This document shows positions 6,897 through 9,784 of a stretch of 9,784 nt of DNA, piece by piece. Location: assembly GCA_027491845.1 (NCBI GenBank), contig JAOZGF010000083.1, positions 1 to 9,784 on the forward strand. The letters run 5' to 3'. The position numbers were made by a program, and so were the translations under genes. A model generated the notes under the pieces. That model was given only the letters and a program-made list of their open reading frames with translations, was not told where the DNA came from and ran no database searches. Each line of letters begins with the position of its first letter. Within the stretch, counting starts at the first letter, position 1. Source of the DNA: Thermoproteota archaeon. GTDB taxonomy: Archaea; Korarchaeota; JAOZGF01.

Positions 6897-8504
6897 CTAA
6901 TCAAGGATTGCTTCATACATGTCTTCTTCCACTTTGTCTATGGTCGGTATTCCTGTCACCTTCGAAGCTTTCTCTGTTAACGCAGCTAAATCAGACCTAT
7001 TTATTAGGTTTAATTTCCATTTCCTTGTCCCTGCAAGCAATTGTTTCAGCCCAGTTCCAATTCTTTCTACTATATAGGTATATAAACCAATGGCTGGGAA
7101 CGGAATGTCCTTTATCCTTTCACCGTACTTAGCCTTTATTTCCGAGTAACCCACAAAGAAAGTTTCAGGTTTGTCACCGAATCTTTCTGCGAAAATCCTT
7201 GGAAGCTTCCCTGCCTCGTAGAGCTCCGTGTAATAGAGGGATTTCATCACAGCAGTTAGAGGGGCTCTCGCCATGGTTATCGCCTTAACAGCAGGTCCAT
7301 CGCCGAAATTGCTTAGCGCAATGGACTTGAAAATTTGAGTTTCTGAGATAAACCCACCCGCAATACTTATGTCAGGGACATGTTTGCCTTTCCTCTTTAG
7401 TATCTGCACGCACTTCAGTACTTGTGACTCTAAATATACTGTTGGGGTTGACATTTCGTTCATCATGGGTACAGGGCTCATACCTGTTCCTCCACCTGCA
7501 CCGTCAAAGGTTACGTAGTCAACCTTGGCCTCTGAAGCAACCTTCATTGTCCAAGCAACGTCAACAGGTCTGTAGGCCCCTGTTTTGATGGACACCTTCT
7601 TTGCGCCCTGCTCTCTTAACCATTCTACATCTTCTATGAAGCCTCTTTCAGTTGGCATCCCAACCCTACTGTGCCTTTCAAAGGACTTAAAAACTCCAGC
7701 CTTGAAGGCTTCCTGAACGGATGGATCTTCAGGGTCAGGAATAACTAGGTAGCCTCTTTTTTTAAGCTCCAAGGCCCTCTCGATAGTATGTAGTCTGACT
7801 TCTCCACCTATCGCCTTAGCACCTTGACCCCATTTTCTCTCTATAACATCCACTTCAAGCTTCGATATCGCATACACATCTACGCCGAGCCTTTGATCTT
7901 CCACGTTAGTTTGCACGGCTATGCCTCCATATTTCCCATCCCAAAACCCCCTGAACCTCTTTACCCTGTACTCCATGTCTTTTGAATAAGTTACTTTTCC
8001 GTTCGAGAAACGCGCCTCAGGATCCATTCCGCAAACATTTTCTCCAATAACGATAATTATTCCTGCCAAAGCAGCTCCAACAGCGAGTCCATCCCAATTG
8101 TTTTTAGCCACCGCAGTTGACCCATATGCCCCAGAAACGATGGGTATCCTTAAAGGTATTCCTCCAATCTCACTTGAAATGTCCACGTTCGGGAAAAGGG
8201 CTTTGTCTGGGTCAGGCTCTATTCCTTCCGCGCCCCTCAACCTGGACAGTATATTGAAATCCGACCAGTCTAGCCTATAGTCTTTTAAGGATGCAGCAGT
8301 GCTCCAACCAAATGGTTCAGGCTCTGGATAAAGTACTTCTCTTCCCCTAAAAGCGGACAAACCTATTTCACATAGTATGGGGCAGTTTTTAATGCAGATC
8401 GGGCACATTCCACTTGAAGGACTAACATCTTCAACACGCGTTCTTGTACCTGTCACCGACATCCCGTTTAAGTAAGAAGAGTTCCTCATAACCCTTTTCG
8501 TCAT
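6897..8504 (-). CDS. FMN-binding glutamate synthase-domain protein (GltB FMN-domain-like)
   Basis: The body of the protein is the FMN/2-oxoglutarate TIM barrel of glutamate synthase. The loop W-G-Q-G-A-K-A-I-G-G-E corresponds to the G-Q-G-A-K block, V-S-I-K-T-G-A to the strand before FMN, F-D-G-A-G-G-G-T-G-M-S-P to the D-G-G-T-G-A-S-P block, and I-A-G-G-F to the phosphate-binding glycines. Glutamate synthase joins ammonia to 2-oxoglutarate using FMN-delivered electrons. Here the glutaminase domain is absent and probably supplied by the divergent class II amidotransferase at 9460. The usual [3Fe-4S] cysteines after the phosphate-binding region are missing. Instead an N-terminal cluster C34-x2-C-x3-C-x3-C45 is present (numbered from ATG 8504) and may bind an Fe-S centre or zinc. 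A longer GTG start at 8516 would overlap the Shine-Dalgarno GGAGGTG, so ATG 8504 (535 residues) is preferred. It could be a glutamate-synthase relative with a different acceptor. Confidence 0.87.
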   Translation of the reverse strand: MTKRVMRNSSYLNGMSVTGTRTRVEDVSPSSGMCPICIKNCPILCEIGLSAFRGREVLYPEPEPFGWSTAASLKDYRLDWSDFNILSRLRGAEGIEPDPDKALFPNVDISSEIGGIPLRIPIVSGAYGSTAVAKNNWDGLAVGAALAGIIIVIGENVCGMDPEARFSNGKVTYSKDMEYRVKRFRGFWDGKYGGIAVQTNVEDQRLGVDVYAISKLEVDVIERKWGQGAKAIGGEVRLHTIERALELKKRGYLVIPDPEDPSVQEAFKAGVFKSFERHSRVGMPTERGFIEDVEWLREQGAKKVSIKTGAYRPVDVAWTMKVASEAKVDYVTFDGAGGGTGMSPVPMMNEMSTPTVYLESQVLKCVQILKRKGKHVPDISIAGGFISETQIFKSIALSNFGDGPAVKAITMARAPLTAVMKSLYYTELYEAGKLPRIFAERFGDKPETFFVGYSEIKAKYGERIKDIPFPAIGLYTYIVERIGTGLKQLLAGTRKWKLNLINRSDLAALTEKASKVTGIPTIDKVEEDMYEAILD

Positions 8505-8513
8505 AATCCCCGC

Positions 8514-8520
8514 CACCTCC
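8514..8520 (-). promoter_or_regulatory. Shine-Dalgarno site deciding the FMN-protein start
   Basis: GGAGGTG on the minus strand lies 9 bases before ATG 8504. Its last three bases form the GTG of the longer frame, so that GTG is part of the ribosome site and not the start. Confidence 0.75.
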
Positions 8521-8523
8521 GTT

Positions 8524-8534
8524 GAACATTGTTT
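8524..8534. promoter_or_regulatory. Candidate operator, copy 1 of a shared near-palindrome
   Basis: GAACATTGTTT lies just upstream of the FMN-protein ribosome site, within or next to its core promoter. Ten of its eleven bases recur at 9370-9380 in the other regulatory gap of this locus. A protein bound here would be placed to block transcription. The role is inferred. Confidence 0.4.
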
Positions 8535-8571
8535 ATATATTTATTATGAGGTTTATTTATAATTTATATAC
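8532..8571 (-). promoter_or_regulatory. AT-rich promoter of the FMN-protein gene with two TATA candidates
   Basis: On the minus strand GTATATAAATTA (8560-8571) is a good archaeal TATA box. A start about 25 bases downstream, near 8538, would give a leader of about 34 bases that includes the GGAGGTG ribosome site. A second TATA-like element, TAAATATATAAA (8532-8543), would place the start inside the ribosome site, so it is less likely to be the main promoter. Confidence 0.5.
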
Positions 8572-8580
8572 ATCTAAAAA

Positions 8581-8797
8581 AAAGCGTGAGCAAGGAAACT
8601 ACTTGCCTTAAGTTTCTCCATCACCTTTAACAGAGCTATTGCACCCTTGCCAGCAGTTCTACTAAAAAGAAAAAGTTAAGTTACTAGAAGAAATAAGTAT
8701 GTTATCAGGATTACTTTTTAAACTGGAGAAGCTGGAGGAAAAACAGCTCAACAAAGATACAGCAGAAAAAAGGAATAACAAGTTCTAGCTTTCAGTT
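8581..8797. other. Intergenic stretch without a convincing gene
   Basis: The stretch between the FMN-protein promoter and the end of the RAM-domain gene has no supported gene. The plus strand holds a 29-codon frame (ATG 8699 to TAG 8788) that would encode a lysine- and glutamate-rich peptide, but no ribosome site precedes it. The minus strand has a 33-codon open stretch beginning after a TAA with no suitable start. A small GCAAG/CTTGC stem occurs near 8590-8608. Remnant coding sequence or a small RNA are both possible and unproven. Confidence 0.3.
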
Positions 8798-9043
8798 TTA
8801 TTTCCTTGTTCTAGGACACGCTACAATACTCAAGTGGGAGGATTTCAACCCCGGGACCCTTTCAACTTCATTGAAATAAATTCTTTCTATGTCAGGTATG
8901 GTTTCTCCCTCAATCCTTACAACAGCGTCAAAAACTCCCAAGACAATATTTGCTTCCTTAACCCCCCTTATCGTTTTGAGAGACTCCAAAACCTTCTTTT
9001 TTTCTCCAGGCTCAATTTTAAGGAATGCGTATCCAATCTCCAT
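8798..9043 (-). CDS. Stand-alone Lrp/AsnC RAM-domain protein
   Basis: This 81-residue protein consists of a single RAM (AsnC_trans_reg) domain: an opening beta strand G-Y-A-F-L-K-I, a helix, the V28-K-E-A-N-I-V-L-G-V-F-D-A-V-V-R-I strand pair that carries the conserved G-x-(F/Y)-D block, and a final strand H-L-S-I-V. It has no helix-turn-helix, so it cannot bind DNA in the usual Lrp way. Stand-alone RAM proteins form the ligand-binding dimers and octamers seen in Lrp/AsnC regulators and are thought to sense amino acids or to partner with full-length regulators. ATG 9043 follows GGAGGAG (9049-9055) by 5 bases, one of the best ribosome sites in the window. It lies 15 bases after the stop of the related gene upstream and was probably duplicated from the same ancestor. 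Confidence 0.87.
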   Translation of the reverse strand: MEIGYAFLKIEPGEKKKVLESLKTIRGVKEANIVLGVFDAVVRIEGETIPDIERIYFNEVERVPGLKSSHLSIVACPRTRK

Positions 9044-9058
9044 TTTTTCTCCTCCTTT

Positions 9059-9316
9059 TTACTTCAAAACCTTTTCGTCTACGCATATTAGTGTTGAAGT
9101 GCTCAACACACCGTCTATCGATATTATCTTGTCTATCACAAAGTTCTCTATTTCATGAACTTTCTCAGCTTTTATCTTAACTATTGCGTCATAGTCTCCA
9201 AAGAGTATTTCGGCTTCCTCCACGTTAGGCAGGCCTCTTATCTCGTTTACAACTCCCCTTGCAAAAACATCCCTTGAAATTTTTAACAATATGTATGCTT
9301 CGTACGTACCGGTCAC
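9059..9316 (-). CDS. Stand-alone Lrp/AsnC RAM-domain protein, upstream paralog
   Basis: This 85-residue protein has the RAM layout: strand A-Y-I-L-L-K-I, a helix leading to R-G-L-P-N-V-E-E-A-E, the strand I-L-F-G-D-Y-D-A-I-V-K-I-K with the conserved G-x-Y-D motif, a second helix, the D-G-V motif, and a last strand T-S-T-L-I-C-V. It lacks a DNA-binding domain. It resembles the adjacent 81-residue protein along its whole length, so the pair may form a mixed oligomer. The start is GTG 9316 with GAGG 5 bases upstream. A TATA-like TTTAAAAG element around 9346-9356 would start the transcript only about ten bases before the GTG, giving a very short leader. It is the first gene of a two-gene unit and is divergent from the glutamine amidotransferase. 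Confidence 0.85.
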   Translation of the reverse strand: MTGTYEAYILLKISRDVFARGVVNEIRGLPNVEEAEILFGDYDAIVKIKAEKVHEIENFVIDKIISIDGVLSTSTLICVDEKVLK

Positions 9317-9369
9317 CTTCGCCTCGATGATTGTTTCTTATTACCCTAAACTTTTAAATTTTTATTTAA

Positions 9370-9380
9370 GAACATTGTTC
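9370..9380. promoter_or_regulatory. Candidate operator, copy 2 of a shared near-palindrome
   Basis: GAACATTGTTC has five-base arms that pair perfectly around a central T. It lies in the gap between the RAM genes and the amidotransferase, and matches the element at 8524-8534 in ten of eleven bases. It could control both divergent units. Function is inferred from position and symmetry. Confidence 0.42.
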
Positions 9381-9393
9381 TAACTCAACTTTC

Positions 9394-9429
9394 TAGTGAA
9401 CATCTTGAATGAATAGTGAAACATTTGAC
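9394..9429 (+). repeat. Direct repeat, two copies 20 bases apart
   Basis: TAGTGAACATCTTGA at 9394-9408 recurs as TAGTGAAACATTTGA at 9414-9428. The 20-base period is close to two helical turns, so proteins bound to both copies would sit on about the same face of the DNA. The repeat lies directly in front of the amidotransferase and contains the GAACAT half-site of the nearby palindrome. Confidence 0.4.
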
Positions 9430-9459
9430 AAGAAAAATTTTTTCTTACCTTGGATAACG

Positions 9460-9784
9460 GTGGTTTATATCTGCGGAATCGTTGGAGTGTTAATGAAAGA
9501 AGAAAGAAACATTGGTGAAATTCTCATAAGGATGCTTGAACTCCTTCAGCATAGAGGGAATGATTCAGCCGGAGTAGCAATATACAATGAAGAGGTCTTC
9601 TTTACTGATAGAAACCAATATCTGTTAAGAATAGTTACGGATGACGTTGTAGGTGCAGCTGGAAACATATCTAAAACAATTGCCGGGATAGGTGGCGACA
9701 TAAGAAACATACAGTTGAACATAGTTCATAATAAGGGCTTCGACAGATACATTATTAGACTGAACAGTAGAAGACAAGTGAAAA
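9460..9784 (+). CDS. Class II glutamine amidotransferase, N-terminal part with ACT-like segment (runs off right edge)
   Basis: The frame runs open to the window end and gives 108 residues from GTG 9460. C5-G-I-V-G-V is the N-terminal nucleophile segment of class II (Ntn) amidotransferases, and L29-Q-H-R-G-N-D-S-A-G-V-A matches the L-x-H-R-G-x-D/E-S-A-G block of PurF, GlmS and GltB glutaminase domains. Residues 54-101 then show an ACT-like pattern: a strand ending R-I-V-T, D-D-V-V-G, the helix N-I-S-K-T-I-A, G-G-D-I-R-N-I, and strands L-N-I-V and Y-I-I-R-L. The cysteine must be exposed by processing, so a short leader M-V-Y-I would be removed. The frame extends up to ATG 9409, which would add 17 residues before the GTG. 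Neither start has a good ribosome site. In this setting it most likely supplies ammonia to the FMN glutamate-synthase-domain protein, though a PurF-like role cannot be excluded from the N-terminus alone. Confidence 0.78.
   Translation, partial: MVYICGIVGVLMKEERNIGEILIRMLELLQHRGNDSAGVAIYNEEVFFTDRNQYLLRIVTDDVVGAAGNISKTIAGIGGDIRNIQLNIVHNKGFDRYIIRLNSRRQVK

Noticed and set aside
8580..8682. 33-codon minus-strand open stretch with coding-like composition (G-K-G-A-I-A-L-L-K)
   Set aside because: It begins right after a TAA and has no usable start codon before the GTG-ATG near its middle. I cannot support it as a gene and keep it only as a possible remnant.
8699..8788. 29-codon plus-strand frame encoding a Lys/Glu-rich peptide
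   Set aside because: It has no ribosome-binding site, no recognisable family and lies in AT-rich spacer. Frames of this size are expected by chance.

Overview
The window looks like a piece of an archaeal chromosome. It is moderately AT-rich (about 40 % GC judged by eye, not counted), its genes use many AGA/AGG arginine codons, and several promoters look like archaeal TATA boxes. It carries a methyltransferase of the type catalogued as archaeal (COG2521-like), stand-alone Lrp/AsnC RAM-domain genes, and a glutamate synthase FMN domain encoded separately from its glutaminase domain. A TACK-type lineage such as Bathyarchaeia would fit, but the sequence alone does not settle the phylum. I see no rRNA, tRNA, CRISPR array, insertion sequence or phage gene.

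Left block (1-2801, minus strand): four tightly packed genes transcribed right to left. In order they encode a PHP-domain metal-dependent phosphoesterase, a PflX-like radical SAM protein, a DUF72 (YecE-like) protein, and the N-terminus of a metallo-beta-lactamase-fold hydrolase that runs off the left edge. Spacings are short or overlapping, so this is very probably one operon. Its substrate is unknown. Upstream of it, on the same strand, lies a CPA-type cation/proton antiporter (2970-4208) with a TTG start behind a strong Shine-Dalgarno.

Middle block (4407-6732, plus strand): an archaeal SAM-dependent methyltransferase and cysteinyl-tRNA synthetase, 25 bases apart, probably cotranscribed and divergent from the antiporter. 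The synthetase is full length and has HIGH and KMAKS signatures. It has Asp at the position of one of the canonical zinc-ligand cysteines.

Right block (6897-9784): an apparent glutamate/glutamine nitrogen-metabolism locus. It holds an FMN-binding glutamate-synthase-domain protein (minus strand), two small stand-alone RAM-domain proteins (minus strand), and, divergently, the start of a class II glutamine amidotransferase (plus strand) that runs off the right edge. The amidotransferase would release ammonia from glutamine and the FMN protein could use it. The RAM proteins are candidate amino-acid sensors. A near-palindromic 11-mer, GAACATTGTT(C/T), appears once in front of the FMN-protein gene and once between the RAM genes and the amidotransferase. 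A two-turn direct repeat also precedes the amidotransferase. Together these suggest a shared local regulator. The most unusual points are an ACT-like segment apparently inserted early in the amidotransferase domain, and an FMN synthase domain that has lost the usual C-terminal Fe-S cysteines and carries an N-terminal four-cysteine cluster instead.
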